DNA of 64,000 bases, taken from NCBI RefSeq assembly GCF_003007675.1, contig NZ_PXNP01000009.1:310001-374000 (forward strand), in the 5' to 3' direction. This document shows, piece after piece, positions 40,901 through 48,325 of the stretch. The DNA is from Marinobacter fuscus. Its GTDB lineage: Bacteria; Pseudomonadota; Gammaproteobacteria; Pseudomonadales; Oleiphilaceae. The position numbers were made by a program, and so were the translations under genes. The stretch's first letter is position 1; every line of letters begins with the position of its first letter. Below the pieces are notes generated by a model. That model was not told the origin of the DNA. It saw nothing but the letters and a program-made list of their open reading frames with translations, and made no database searches.

Positions 40901-41504
40901 AGAAGTGAAAAGCCTGGTCGGCAGCGAATATATGCCGCTGATTTCCGACCACGAAGACGAAATCCGCGAACGTATCCAGAGCTACGGTGTACACGACAAG
41001 CCGGAAGACTACCTGGACAGCTTCAACGAGTTCATCAAACAACAGCTCAATCAGTCCGCCGCACTCGCAGTCGTGGTCAACAAACCCCGGGACCTCACCC
41101 GGGAACAGCTACGGGAAGTAAAACTGCTGCTGGACAACCACGGCTACTCCGAAGCCCACCTGCAAAGCGCCGTGCGCAATCAGACCAACAAAGACATCGC
41201 CGCCAGCATCCTCGGCTACATCCGCCGCGCCGCCCTGGGCGAGCCGCTGATTCCTTTTGAACAGCGGGTAGCCCAGGCCATGGATCGCATCCTCACCCAG
41301 CACAACTGGACGCCCAACCAACGCAAATGGCTGGAGCGCCTGGCCAAGCAACTGGTGCACGAAGTCATCATCGACCGGGAATTTGTAAACCACCGCTTTG
41401 CCGATGACGGCGGTGCGAAGCAGATGGACAAGGTGCTGGGCGCGCAGCTGGACGTGGTGCTGGAGGAGTTGAATGAGGCGATGTGGCCGGAGCGGAGTGC
41501 CTGA
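37977..41504 (+). CDS. hsdR: Type I restriction enzyme R subunit (EcoEI-like)
   Basis: This 1175-residue motor and nuclease subunit moves DNA and cuts unmodified DNA far from the recognition site. Order: a DUF4145-like N-terminal domain (FHILRIEGNKATHQF, about 75-92), a long coiled coil (about 140-240, glutamine-rich), a PD-(D/E)XK nuclease with VLFVGLTPIAVVEAKKEN, then an SF2 helicase with Walker A ATGTGKT (478-484), DEAH (581-584), LLTTGIDVP and QMIGRATRRCDEIGK, and an EcoEI-type C-terminal domain. TTG 37977 follows GCGGAGGGA; no ATG fits better. Its hsdM and hsdS partners follow after a two-gene insertion. Confidence 0.94.
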   Translation: MNKATEFKSGNFSFLSEHDSLFVELAESAERAFASDPNTTLIKLRQLGEALAQHLAALSGIEFDEQTSQSELLYRLNRELRLEPQIKELFHILRIEGNKATHQFRTRHKEAMDGLKVARTLAIWFHRSFGKAGASFKPGPFVPPADPSAQLRQLQSDIEKLRHDLQQANMALDSSQQLSQLIEQEKSEYEALAVAMDEESRALAEQARQHEQALNQQQQAYEQKIKALQQQLTEQSEQTVNQQRQQVAKQTKAATDTLVLNEELTRILIDQQLQEAGWEADSQDITFQKGARPEKGTYRAIAEWPTNHNGEKGRADYVLFVGLTPIAVVEAKKENTNVAGKIRQAERYSKGFKVEAPLLGAWELMGRTIAWPADESGHYHVPFVYSCNGRPYVPQLAEQSGTWFRDVREPSNLRRALPQFHTPGGLLDLLERDKANAEKLLKDEPFGYLKLRDYQQKAIVATENALARGVRTALLAMATGTGKTRTIIGLMYRFLKAERFHRILFLVDRTALGQQAIDAFNEAPLEQNHTLSKIYNVAELGDMAAEAETRIQVATVQAMVKRIFMSDTPPAIDQFDCIIVDEAHRGYTLDQEMTEGELALRDTSQYLSSYRRVLDYFDAVKIGLTATPAKHTSEIFGKPVYTYSYREAVADDWLIDHEPPIRYETLLTQNGITFEKGKPVEVINRQTGEVDTTELEDELTFEVDTFNRRVINENFNRVICEQLVQELDPFGDEKTMIFCATDLHADMVKSQLDKAFKGLYNGQYNEAAVAKITGQSDKVDQLIRRYKNERYPNIAITVDLLTTGIDVPPICNLVFLRRVRSRILYEQMIGRATRRCDEIGKTVFRIYDPVDIYAALQDVNTMKPLVKDPNITLEQLVDELTDDELLETALNSPGDAPDESQADVVLSQLSQKLMRVLRKADNKAENRPELKQKLDELHQSWGVEPKSLHTHLHQLGPRQASEFIKQHSGLLNQLTEVKSLVGSEYMPLISDHEDEIRERIQSYGVHDKPEDYLDSFNEFIKQQLNQSAALAVVVNKPRDLTREQLREVKLLLDNHGYSEAHLQSAVRNQTNKDIAASILGYIRRAALGEPLIPFEQRVAQAMDRILTQHNWTPNQRKWLERLAKQLVHEVIIDREFVNHRFADDGGAKQMDKVLGAQLDVVLEELNEAMWPERSA

Positions 41505-41522
41505 TCAGGCAATGTTTACGGC

Positions 41523-41554
41523 ATCGACATAGACTCGATCTATGTCGATTTTTT
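41523..41554 (+). terminator. Rho-independent terminator after hsdR
   Basis: A perfect 11-base stem, ATCGACATAGA / TCTATGTCGAT, with a five-base loop (41534-41538) is followed by a T-run (41549-41554), 19 bases after the hsdR stop. A third copy of the half-site, TCGACATAG at 41564-41572, could pair with the right arm instead (see findings). Confidence 0.85.
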
Positions 41555-41580
41555 GAGGTTTTTTCGACATAGCCGGAACC

Positions 41581-41613
41581 ACATGTATAGAAAATCAGCT
41601 TTTCTATACATGT
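41581..41613. repeat. Perfect 14-base inverted repeat upstream of the ATPase gene
   Basis: ACATGTATAGAAAA (41581-41594) and TTTTCTATACATGT (41600-41613) are exact reverse complements around a five-base loop. There is no T-run after it on the plus strand. It lies 144 bases before the ATPase start, so an operator or an RNA structure are both possible. Confidence 0.8.
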
Positions 41614-41756
41614 CGCCAGCAACGTGCATACGATTTTCCGTTTTTTGTACATGAAGCGCTCACCAACGGGTGCCGAGCAGACTTTCCAGGTAATTTGCTT
41701 GATTTGAAAATGCTAAAAGCCCAGAATCAACGAAAACACGTTGAAACAGCGATAAT

Positions 41757-42941
41757 ATGATCAAGAATTTGAGCTTTAGAAATTTCTATAGCTTTGCAGA
41801 CGAAGCCGTGATCGACTTTGCGTTGGGCAAAAAACCCACCCCATCAGGTTACGACATTACGATCGATGGCGAACGCTATAACAAAGCCGTTGCCGTCGTC
41901 GGTGCAAACGGCTCAGGCAAAACCCAGTTTCTGAAACCACTTGCGTTTCTTCGCTGGTTTATCAGCGAATCCTTTCTGGGGATGGCCCCTGACCGAACCA
42001 TTCCCTTCTTTCCCCATCAATTGCACCGCGATGAATCCAGCTATTTTGAGCTTGAGTTTATGCTCAAAGGCGTCGATTACCGTTATCAACTGGAACTGAC
42101 TCCGGAAGCCATAATTTCCGAAGCGTTGTACGAAAAAACCAGTTCACAGTTCAGCTACCTGTTCAAAAGAGAAAAAACCGAGCAAGGTTATCGGTTCAGA
42201 CAAAAAGGCTTCCCTTTTTCCAAGGCACAGGCTGAAAAACTGCGTGGTAACGCCTCTCTGCTGGCCGCTGCCCACAGCTATGATGTCGCCGAAGCACGCC
42301 CTTTTATCGAGTTTTTCAATCGGATTGAGTCGAACGTCATCAGCTCAGGGCGCCGTCATTTCGAGCATGGCGCTCTTATCGAGACCGCAGAGCGATTCAG
42401 AAAGGCGCCGGAACTGGCCAAAAAAATGTCTGTTGCCATGAGCCAGTTTGATCTGGGCTTGGATGCTGTGGAGATCAGGGAAATGACGGGCCTGGATGAA
42501 ACCGGTAAAGAGGAGAAGGTATTCCTTCCTTTCGGCATGCACAAAGCAGGCGATGGGCAAAACTTCGAACTTCCCTTCTTCGAAGAGTCCAGCGGTACTC
42601 AGTCCGCCTTCGTACTGCTTGGTCCGGTCCTGAAAACTCTTCAGTATGGCGGTATTGCCGTCATAGACGAGCTGGATAATGACCTGCATCCGCATTTGGT
42701 TCCGCTTCTTCTCGAGTGGTTCGAATTCGACCACAGTAACCCGCACCAGGCGCAGCTGATCTTCACCTGTCACACGCCTGAAGTCTTGAACTTACTGCAA
42801 AAACATCAGGTATATCTGGTCGAAAAACGCAACCAGAACAGTGAAGCCTGGCGCCTGGATGATATGACGGGCCTTCGCGCTGATGACAACCTGTACGCGA
42901 AATACATGGCCGGGGCCCTCGGCGCCACCCCGGAGTTGTAA
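41757..42941 (+). CDS. AAA family ATPase (RloA/AbiL-like), probable defence protein
   Basis: This is a 394-residue single-chain ABC/SMC-like ATPase of the AAA_15/AAA_21 group. It opens MIKNLSFRNFYSFADEAVIDF, the usual start of OLD- and AbiL-type ATPases, with Walker A GANGSGKT at residues 49-56, Walker B AVIDELDN with D304 and E305, and a switch histidine in TCHTPEVLN. No nuclease domain is attached; that function would come from the RloB-like protein encoded six bases downstream. The gene is richer in A and T than hsdR and hsdM around it, which suggests a separate origin. ATG 41757 is the only reasonable start. Confidence 0.88.
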   Translation: MIKNLSFRNFYSFADEAVIDFALGKKPTPSGYDITIDGERYNKAVAVVGANGSGKTQFLKPLAFLRWFISESFLGMAPDRTIPFFPHQLHRDESSYFELEFMLKGVDYRYQLELTPEAIISEALYEKTSSQFSYLFKREKTEQGYRFRQKGFPFSKAQAEKLRGNASLLAAAHSYDVAEARPFIEFFNRIESNVISSGRRHFEHGALIETAERFRKAPELAKKMSVAMSQFDLGLDAVEIREMTGLDETGKEEKVFLPFGMHKAGDGQNFELPFFEESSGTQSAFVLLGPVLKTLQYGGIAVIDELDNDLHPHLVPLLLEWFEFDHSNPHQAQLIFTCHTPEVLNLLQKHQVYLVEKRNQNSEAWRLDDMTGLRADDNLYAKYMAGALGATPEL

Positions 42942-42947
42942 CACCCT

Positions 42948-43484
42948 ATGGCAAGGAAGCGCACGCAGCGGACTCAACACCGCCAAGCCAGCAGAACAAC
43001 TCTGCTGATTGTAGGTGAAGGCCCGGATGATCAGGCCTTTATCAAGCACATGAACCAACAGTTCCGGGCTGACAATGCCAGCGTAAAACCAACGATAGAA
43101 AAACAATCCGGCGGCTCACCCGGTAATATTATTACCAACGCCGCGAGAAAGTATGGTCACTTGCCCTTTGATCAGCGGTTCTTTGTGCTGGACTCTGATA
43201 TTCCAATCAGCCAGCAAGACCATGACAAAGCTAAAAAGCACGGCTATCACATCATTCTTTGGTCGCCGATATGCCTGGAGGGCGCACTACTGGATGTATT
43301 GGGTGAAAAGATCGGTAGCGATGAACCTGCTGCCTCATTAAAAAAGCGACTTCACCCGTTGCTAGACGGGCACCACACAGATAGTAATGCATACCAAAGC
43401 CGCTTCCCCAGAGCCGTACTCGAAAAGGCCACCAATGAATCGGTAGTCGCGGTAAAAAAGGCACTTGTGAAGGAATCCGCCTGA
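42948..43484 (+). CDS. RloB-like TOPRIM-fold protein, probable effector of the ATPase pair
   Basis: This 178-residue protein of the RloB family has a TOPRIM-like catalytic pattern: a glutamate after a hydrophobic strand (LLIVGEGPDDQAF, E24) and a DxD after a second strand (FFVLDSDIP, D82 and D84). A basic N-terminal tail (MARKRTQRTQHRQASR) precedes it. The middle has WSPICLEGALL, a conserved RloB element. Together with the ATPase six bases upstream it forms the two-gene architecture of AbiL and resembles PARIS (AriA/AriB), in which the TOPRIM partner acts as a nuclease on infection. That role is inferred here. It ends 71 bases before hsdM. Confidence 0.85.
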   Translation: MARKRTQRTQHRQASRTTLLIVGEGPDDQAFIKHMNQQFRADNASVKPTIEKQSGGSPGNIITNAARKYGHLPFDQRFFVLDSDIPISQQDHDKAKKHGYHIILWSPICLEGALLDVLGEKIGSDEPAASLKKRLHPLLDGHHTDSNAYQSRFPRAVLEKATNESVVAVKKALVKESA

Positions 43485-43555
43485 CTCTTGGCCTCAGCCT
43501 AAAATAATCGGAAGCCTTAGTTCATCTTCCGGCCCAACCTAAAATAGTGAGCACC

Positions 43556-45217
43556 ATGACCAACAACGACATCGTCCAAAAACTCTGGAACCTCTGCGAC
43601 GTGCTGCGGGACGACGGCATCAACTACTCGGATTACGTCACCGAACTGGTACTGCTGCTGTTCATCAAAATGGTGCACGAGAACACCGAAGCCGGCACCC
43701 TGAAAAAGCACCCGCTCCCCGAGGGCTGCCGCTGGACCGACCTGAACGGCAAATCCGGCATCAACCTGCTGAACGACTACAAACGCATCCTGCTCAGCCT
43801 GTCCACCGGCAAGGACGGCGACGGAACACTGGTACACGAAGACCCGCTGATCAGCGCCATCTACGCCGACGCCCAAACCCGCCTGCGGGAACCCCGGCAC
43901 CTGGAACAGATGATCAAAACCCTGGACCAGATTGACTGGTTCAGCGCCCAGAAAGACGGCCTGGGCGATCTGTACGAAGGCCTGCTGGAAAAGAACGCCA
44001 ACGAAACCAAATCCGGCGCTGGCCAGTACTTCACCCCCCGCGCTTTGATCAACACCATGGTGCGCTGCCTGAAGCCCCAGCCCGGGGAGATCATTCAGGA
44101 CCCGGCAGCGGGCACGGCTGGCTTTCTGATCGCCGCCCACGAATACATCAAAAGCCAGACTGACGACCTGTATACGCTAAACGCCAAAGACAAAACCTTC
44201 CAGACCACCAAGGCTTACGTGGGCATAGAACTGGTACCTGGCACCCGCCGCCTGGCCCTGATGAACTGCCTGCTGCACGGCATGGAAGGGGATGCCGAAG
44301 GCGTAGTACACCTGGGCAACGCCTTGGGCCAGACCGGCGCCGGGCTGGCAAAGGCCGATGTTATCCTCGCCAACCCACCCTTCGGCACCAGCAAAGGCGG
44401 CGACGCCAGCATCACCCGGGACGACCTGACCTACAAAACCAGCAACAAACAACTGGCCTTCTTGCAGCACATCTACCGCAACCTCAAACCCGGTGGCCGC
44501 GCCGCCGTGGTACTGCCGGATAACGTTTTGTTCGAAGCCGGCGTGGGCACCGACGTGCGCCGGGATTTAATGAACAAATGCAACCTGCACACCATCCTGC
44601 GCCTGCCCACCGGCATCTTCTACGCCCAGGGGGTGAAAACCAACGTGCTGTTCTTCACCAAAGGCAGCGAGAAAGACAAATATCAAGAAGAACACTGCAC
44701 CGAAAACGTCTGGGTGTACGACCTGCGCACCAACATGCCCAGCTTCGGCAAACGCACCCCCTTCGGCGAAAAACACCTCGCTCCCTTCGAAGCGGTCTTT
44801 TCTCCCTCTCCCCTCGCGGGAGAGGGCCGGGGAGAGGGGGCTGCGTCCACCGCCCACCCCTCAGCCCGCACCGAAGGCGAATACAGCTTCCACTCCGAAG
44901 CCATAGACCTGCCCGAACACAGCGACGAAAACGAAGGCATCGACCCGCGCCTGGCTCACAGCCGGTGGCGCTGCTTCAGCCGCCAGTGGATTGCCGAGAA
45001 CAAAGGCGACTCGCTGGATATTGCCTGGCTGAAAGACAGTGACAGTGTGGATGCGGCTAACTTGCCGGAGCCGAGTGTGTTGGCGGGTGAGGCGATGGGG
45101 GAGTTGGTGCAGGCGTTGGGCGAGCTGGATGCGTTGATGCGGGAATTGGGGGCTGAGGAGGAGGCTGATGGGGCTCGGGTGCTTTTGGGGGAAGTGATGG
45201 GTGGTGTAGACCAATGA
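43556..45217 (+). CDS. hsdM: Type I restriction-modification N6-adenine methyltransferase subunit
   Basis: This 553-residue methyltransferase subunit has the N-terminal HsdM helical domain (IVQKLWNLCDVLRDDGINY), the SAM-binding DPAAGTAGFLIAAHEY and the catalytic NPPFGTS at residues 273-279, a member of the NPPF class that methylates adenine N6. Partway through the C-terminal third, at residues 416-429, a palindromic repeat contributes SPSPLAGEGRGEG in frame; flanking family-type sequence resumes after it. The ATG 43556 is chosen over GTG 43547. It overlaps hsdS by four bases. Confidence 0.95.
   Translation: MTNNDIVQKLWNLCDVLRDDGINYSDYVTELVLLLFIKMVHENTEAGTLKKHPLPEGCRWTDLNGKSGINLLNDYKRILLSLSTGKDGDGTLVHEDPLISAIYADAQTRLREPRHLEQMIKTLDQIDWFSAQKDGLGDLYEGLLEKNANETKSGAGQYFTPRALINTMVRCLKPQPGEIIQDPAAGTAGFLIAAHEYIKSQTDDLYTLNAKDKTFQTTKAYVGIELVPGTRRLALMNCLLHGMEGDAEGVVHLGNALGQTGAGLAKADVILANPPFGTSKGGDASITRDDLTYKTSNKQLAFLQHIYRNLKPGGRAAVVLPDNVLFEAGVGTDVRRDLMNKCNLHTILRLPTGIFYAQGVKTNVLFFTKGSEKDKYQEEHCTENVWVYDLRTNMPSFGKRTPFGEKHLAPFEAVFSPSPLAGEGRGEGAASTAHPSARTEGEYSFHSEAIDLPEHSDENEGIDPRLAHSRWRCFSRQWIAENKGDSLDIAWLKDSDSVDAANLPEPSVLAGEAMGELVQALGELDALMRELGAEEEADGARVLLGEVMGGVDQ
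44801..44841. repeat. GC-rich palindromic repeat inside hsdM
   Basis: The stretch contains CCCTCTCCC (44804-44812) and its exact complement GGGAGAGGG (44818-44826), followed by a purine-rich GGCCGGGGAGAGGGGG. It translates to SPSPLAGEGRGEG, the familiar peptide signature of a widespread bacterial intergenic repeat. Its length preserves the reading frame. Only one copy is seen in this window. Confidence 0.8.
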
Positions 45218-46587
45218 CAGACTCTATTACTCCTCCGCAATGGCTTACTGTGCCGTTAGAAAATGTAATCCTGAGAATCGTTGGCGGAGGAACACCAAGT
45301 AAGTCGAAGCCTGAGTATTATCAGGGTGAAATACCGTGGATGAGTGTCAAGGACATGAACAAGCATGCCCTCCAAGATACCGCCGACCATATTTCACAGG
45401 CGGCTGTGGATAACAGCAGCACCAATGTCATCCCCGCTGGCACCCCAATTGTCGCCACACGAATGAGCTTGGGGAAGATTGTCGTCGCGGATTTCGACTC
45501 CGCAATCAACCAAGACCTCAAAGCCCTCTTTCTGCCCTCGGAAATTCATCGGAATTACCTTGTTTATTGGTATCGCTCAGTAGCACGACAAATTGAGCAG
45601 ATGGGCACAGGTACAACAGTAAAGGGAATCCGGCTAGAGGTTTTGAAAGGTTTGGAGTTTGCTCTGCCTCCCCTCGCCGAACAAAAAGTCATCGCCGACA
45701 AACTCGACACCCTGCTGGCCCAGGTGGAAAACACCAAAGCCCGCCTCGAGCGCACCCCGCAAATCCTCAAACGCTTCCGCCAGTCCGTGCTGGCTGCGGC
45801 GGTGAGTGGGCGGTTGACGGAGGAGTGGCGGGGAAAGTTAGCAGAACACGATGAATGGCGCCAAGTATCCCTCGGAGACCTTATCGAGAATGGCCCTCAG
45901 AATGGAATCTACAAGCCAACGAATCTCTATGGTTCTGGGTGTTTGATAATTCGAATTGACAGTTTTTATGACGGGATAATCGCTGACTGGAGCAAACTAA
46001 AAAGAGTTCAACTCGACGCGCCTGAAATCGAAAAGTGGCACGTTAATCAGGGCGACATTCTGGTTAACCGCGTCAATAGCATTGAATACCTCGGAAAGAG
46101 TGCACTCGTTAATGAACTAACAGAGCCTGCAGTCTTCGAAAGCAACATCATGCGCCTGTCCATCAAAAAAGATTTCGCTAAGCCTGAGTTTGTCTCGCTA
46201 TTTTTAAGGAGCCCGGTAGGGCTAGAGCGGCTCAGGGCCAATGCCAAACTTGCGGTAAACCAAGCAAGCATTAATCAAAATGATGTAAAAGGTTGTTTGC
46301 TGATATTGCCAACGCTGAGTGAACAATCCGAAATCGTCCACCGAGTAGACCAACTCTTCGCCCACGCCGACCGCATCGAACAACAAGTCAACAACGCGCT
46401 AGCCCGCGTCAACAACCTCACTCAGTCCATCCTGGCCAAGGCCTTCCGGGGTGAACTCACCGAGCAATGGCGCAAGGACAACCCGAAACTGATCAGCGGG
46501 GAGAACAGTGCGGAGGCATTGCTGGACAGGATCAAGGCCGAGCGGGCGGCTACCGCAAAACCCAAACGCCGTAAAGCGAAAACATGA
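45214..46587 (+). CDS. hsdS: Type I restriction-modification specificity subunit
   Basis: This 457-residue DNA-recognition subunit has two target-recognition domains (about residues 1-150 and 205-370), each followed by a conserved helical spacer: LPPLAEQKVIADKLDTLLAQ with FRQSVLAAAVSGRLTEEWR, and LPTLSEQSEIVHRVDQLFAH with LTQSILAKAFRGELTEQWR. The recognition domains are lower in GC than the spacers, the usual mark of exchange between HsdS genes. The target sequence cannot be predicted by eye. ATG overlaps the hsdM stop. Confidence 0.95.
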   Translation: MTDSITPPQWLTVPLENVILRIVGGGTPSKSKPEYYQGEIPWMSVKDMNKHALQDTADHISQAAVDNSSTNVIPAGTPIVATRMSLGKIVVADFDSAINQDLKALFLPSEIHRNYLVYWYRSVARQIEQMGTGTTVKGIRLEVLKGLEFALPPLAEQKVIADKLDTLLAQVENTKARLERTPQILKRFRQSVLAAAVSGRLTEEWRGKLAEHDEWRQVSLGDLIENGPQNGIYKPTNLYGSGCLIIRIDSFYDGIIADWSKLKRVQLDAPEIEKWHVNQGDILVNRVNSIEYLGKSALVNELTEPAVFESNIMRLSIKKDFAKPEFVSLFLRSPVGLERLRANAKLAVNQASINQNDVKGCLLILPTLSEQSEIVHRVDQLFAHADRIEQQVNNALARVNNLTQSILAKAFRGELTEQWRKDNPKLISGENSAEALLDRIKAERAATAKPKRRKAKT

Positions 46588-46618
46588 TTAAAGTAATCAC
46601 CTACAAGGAGTGTAAGTA

Positions 46619-47482
46619 ATGGATAAACAATTGCAGCAACTGCATCAAAACCTGAACCAACGCCTGCAACGCCCGGATGAGCAATCAGATATTGAGTTCT
46701 GGTTTGCCCGCGACCTTCAGCAGCCACTGGGATACGCCCGCTGGGAGAACTTTCTTACCGTCATCAACAAGGCTATGGCCGCCTGTGAGGGCACCGGAGT
46801 CAGCGTCGATGACCATTTTCGTGGCGTCACGAAAATGGTCACCCTGGGTAGCGGTTCTGAGCGTCCGGTCGAAGATTTCATGCTCACTCGCTATGCGTGC
46901 TACCTGATTGCTCAGAATGGTGACCCGCGTAAACCGGAAATCGCCTTTGCCCAAAGCTACTTCGCCGTTCAAACACGCAAGCAGGAAATCATTGAAGACC
47001 GGATGAAACTCCAGGCCCGGCTGGAAGCCAGAGATCGCCTCCGGGAATCCGAAAAGGCTCTGTCACAAAGTATCTATGAGCGTGGAGTTGATGACGCTGG
47101 TTTTGGCCGCATTCGTTCCAAGGGCGATCAGGCGTTATTCGGCGGTCGCACAACCCAAGCCATGAAAGAGCGCTATGGAATTGTAAAGAGCAGGCCACTG
47201 GCAGATTTCCTACCCACTCTGACCATCGCTGCAAAAAACCTGGCCACGGAGATGACCAACCATAACGTCAATCAGGAAGACTTGAAGGGCGAGCAGGCCA
47301 TTACTCGGGAGCATGTACAGAACAACAAAAGTGTCCGAGGCATGCTCGACCAGCGCGGTATCCAGCCAGAGCATTTGCCCGCAGAGGAAGACCTCAAGAA
47401 GCTCGAGCGAAGGGTCAAATCCGAAGAGAAGAAGCTCAGTAAGCAAACGCCGGGGCTACCCAAGGATGAGCGGGATTCCTGA
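46619..47482 (+). CDS. dinD: DNA damage-inducible protein D
   Basis: This 287-residue protein matches DinD: FWFARDLQQPLGYARWENFLTVI in a Bro-N-like N-terminal domain, KMVTLGSGSERPVEDFMLTRYACYLIAQNGDPRKPEIAFAQSYFA-type core (about residues 77-120), and a charged C-terminal helix region. In E. coli DinD inhibits RecA filament pairing and is LexA-controlled. I see no LexA box in the 31-base gap after hsdS, so it is probably carried on the hsdMS transcript here. DinD-like genes are often seen beside type I restriction loci. A good AAGGAG site precedes ATG 46619. Confidence 0.9.
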   Translation: MDKQLQQLHQNLNQRLQRPDEQSDIEFWFARDLQQPLGYARWENFLTVINKAMAACEGTGVSVDDHFRGVTKMVTLGSGSERPVEDFMLTRYACYLIAQNGDPRKPEIAFAQSYFAVQTRKQEIIEDRMKLQARLEARDRLRESEKALSQSIYERGVDDAGFGRIRSKGDQALFGGRTTQAMKERYGIVKSRPLADFLPTLTIAAKNLATEMTNHNVNQEDLKGEQAITREHVQNNKSVRGMLDQRGIQPEHLPAEEDLKKLERRVKSEEKKLSKQTPGLPKDERDS

Positions 47483-47486
47483 CGCT

Positions 47487-47610
47487 GATTAAATGCTCTA
47501 GCTCGTTCATCAACCCGAACCAAGACCGCCTTGGTCTCTGGATCGGTAAGGCCCGTTGTGTTCGGGGCAAGAATCTGGATCAGGATGTTGTTGTCGACTA
47601 ATAATCTCAA
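47487..47610 (-). pseudogene. Truncated PIN-domain gene (first ~40 codons)
   Basis: The frame starts at TTG 47610 behind a good ribosome site (GAGAGG, 47616-47621) and two bases after the stop of the upstream gene. It encodes RLLVDNNILIQI followed by DPETKAVLVRVDERARAF, which looks like the first strand and helices of a PIN-domain ribonuclease with its leading aspartate. The resemblance ends near 47490, five to ten bases beyond the dinD stop; after that the frame is only the antisense of dinD and stays open to 47272. The 3' part has evidently been lost at the edge of the restriction island. Confidence 0.6.
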
Positions 47611-47611
47611 A

Positions 47612-48325
47612 TCAGCCTCTCAGGTCCCTGGCTACTCCATGCGGGTCTTCCATGTCCGCCCATCTCAAACCACCAATCGACTGAAGCCTGGAAACCACAT
47701 CACTTACCTTGGCGGTATCCAGCTCCTGGAATGATTCAACTTTGAGCTTCTTGAGCTTCCACGTTCCTTCAGGCGAACGCTCCCAGATACCGGGACCGCT
47801 CACTCTCACCTGCTTGAACAGCAGAGCTGAGAGCCGCTGAGCCATCTCGGTACTGGCCTCGCAATACAGAGTCTCACCACTGGCTCCCTCAAGTCGAACC
47901 GGGACCGTTTCATCTTTACCACCAACCAGATACAGGCGGCCCTGGACGGATCCAGACTTGTTGACCACTAGCGGCTTTTCATCGTCTGGCCGCTTTCTGA
48001 ACCGCAAAACCGGCGCGTCCGCGTTGTCCAAAATCGCACCCCCTGTGCCGTCTTCATCCATGAGTTGTTGCAGAGCTCGGTAGGCAGATCGCTGCTTTTT
48101 CGCACCCATGCCATTCGGAACTTCCCGCACGTGGGTGAGAACCTTTTGATAGTGGAGGTCCTCAATATTCACGTTCAGCATTGCGCTGCCTTTACTAACC
48201 GCAGAAAAATGCACATGCTCTACCTCCCCAAGCATGTCAGAGAGATGGGCCAGATACTGCCCCAACCGCTTCATAGGAAGCGTCTCCGGGCTGCAGTCAT
48301 TTAACTTCAGGGTTAGCTTTTTCAT
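47612..48325 (-). CDS. Unknown protein, probable partner of the broken PIN-domain gene
   Basis: I do not recognise this 237-residue protein. It is soluble and starts MKKLTLKLNDCSPETLPMKR, with a segment ARL-type helix pattern (RLGQYLAHLSDMLGE), VNIEDLHYQKVLTHVREV, and a beta-rich C-terminal half (VQGRLYLVGGKDETVPVRLE ... LFKQVRVSGPGIW). ATG 48325 is preferred over a start ten codons upstream. It sits directly before a PIN-type start two bases downstream, in the position of an antitoxin or accessory gene, but nothing in its own sequence proves that role. Confidence 0.7.
   Translation of the reverse strand: MKKLTLKLNDCSPETLPMKRLGQYLAHLSDMLGEVEHVHFSAVSKGSAMLNVNIEDLHYQKVLTHVREVPNGMGAKKQRSAYRALQQLMDEDGTGGAILDNADAPVLRFRKRPDDEKPLVVNKSGSVQGRLYLVGGKDETVPVRLEGASGETLYCEASTEMAQRLSALLFKQVRVSGPGIWERSPEGTWKLKKLKVESFQELDTAKVSDVVSRLQSIGGLRWADMEDPHGVARDLRG

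Noticed and set aside
44790..45217. Possible frameshift or premature divergence at the end of hsdM
   Set aside because: The frame stays open through the repeat and family-like sequence (HSRWRCFSRQWI) resumes, ending in a proper overlap with hsdS; an in-frame insertion explains it.
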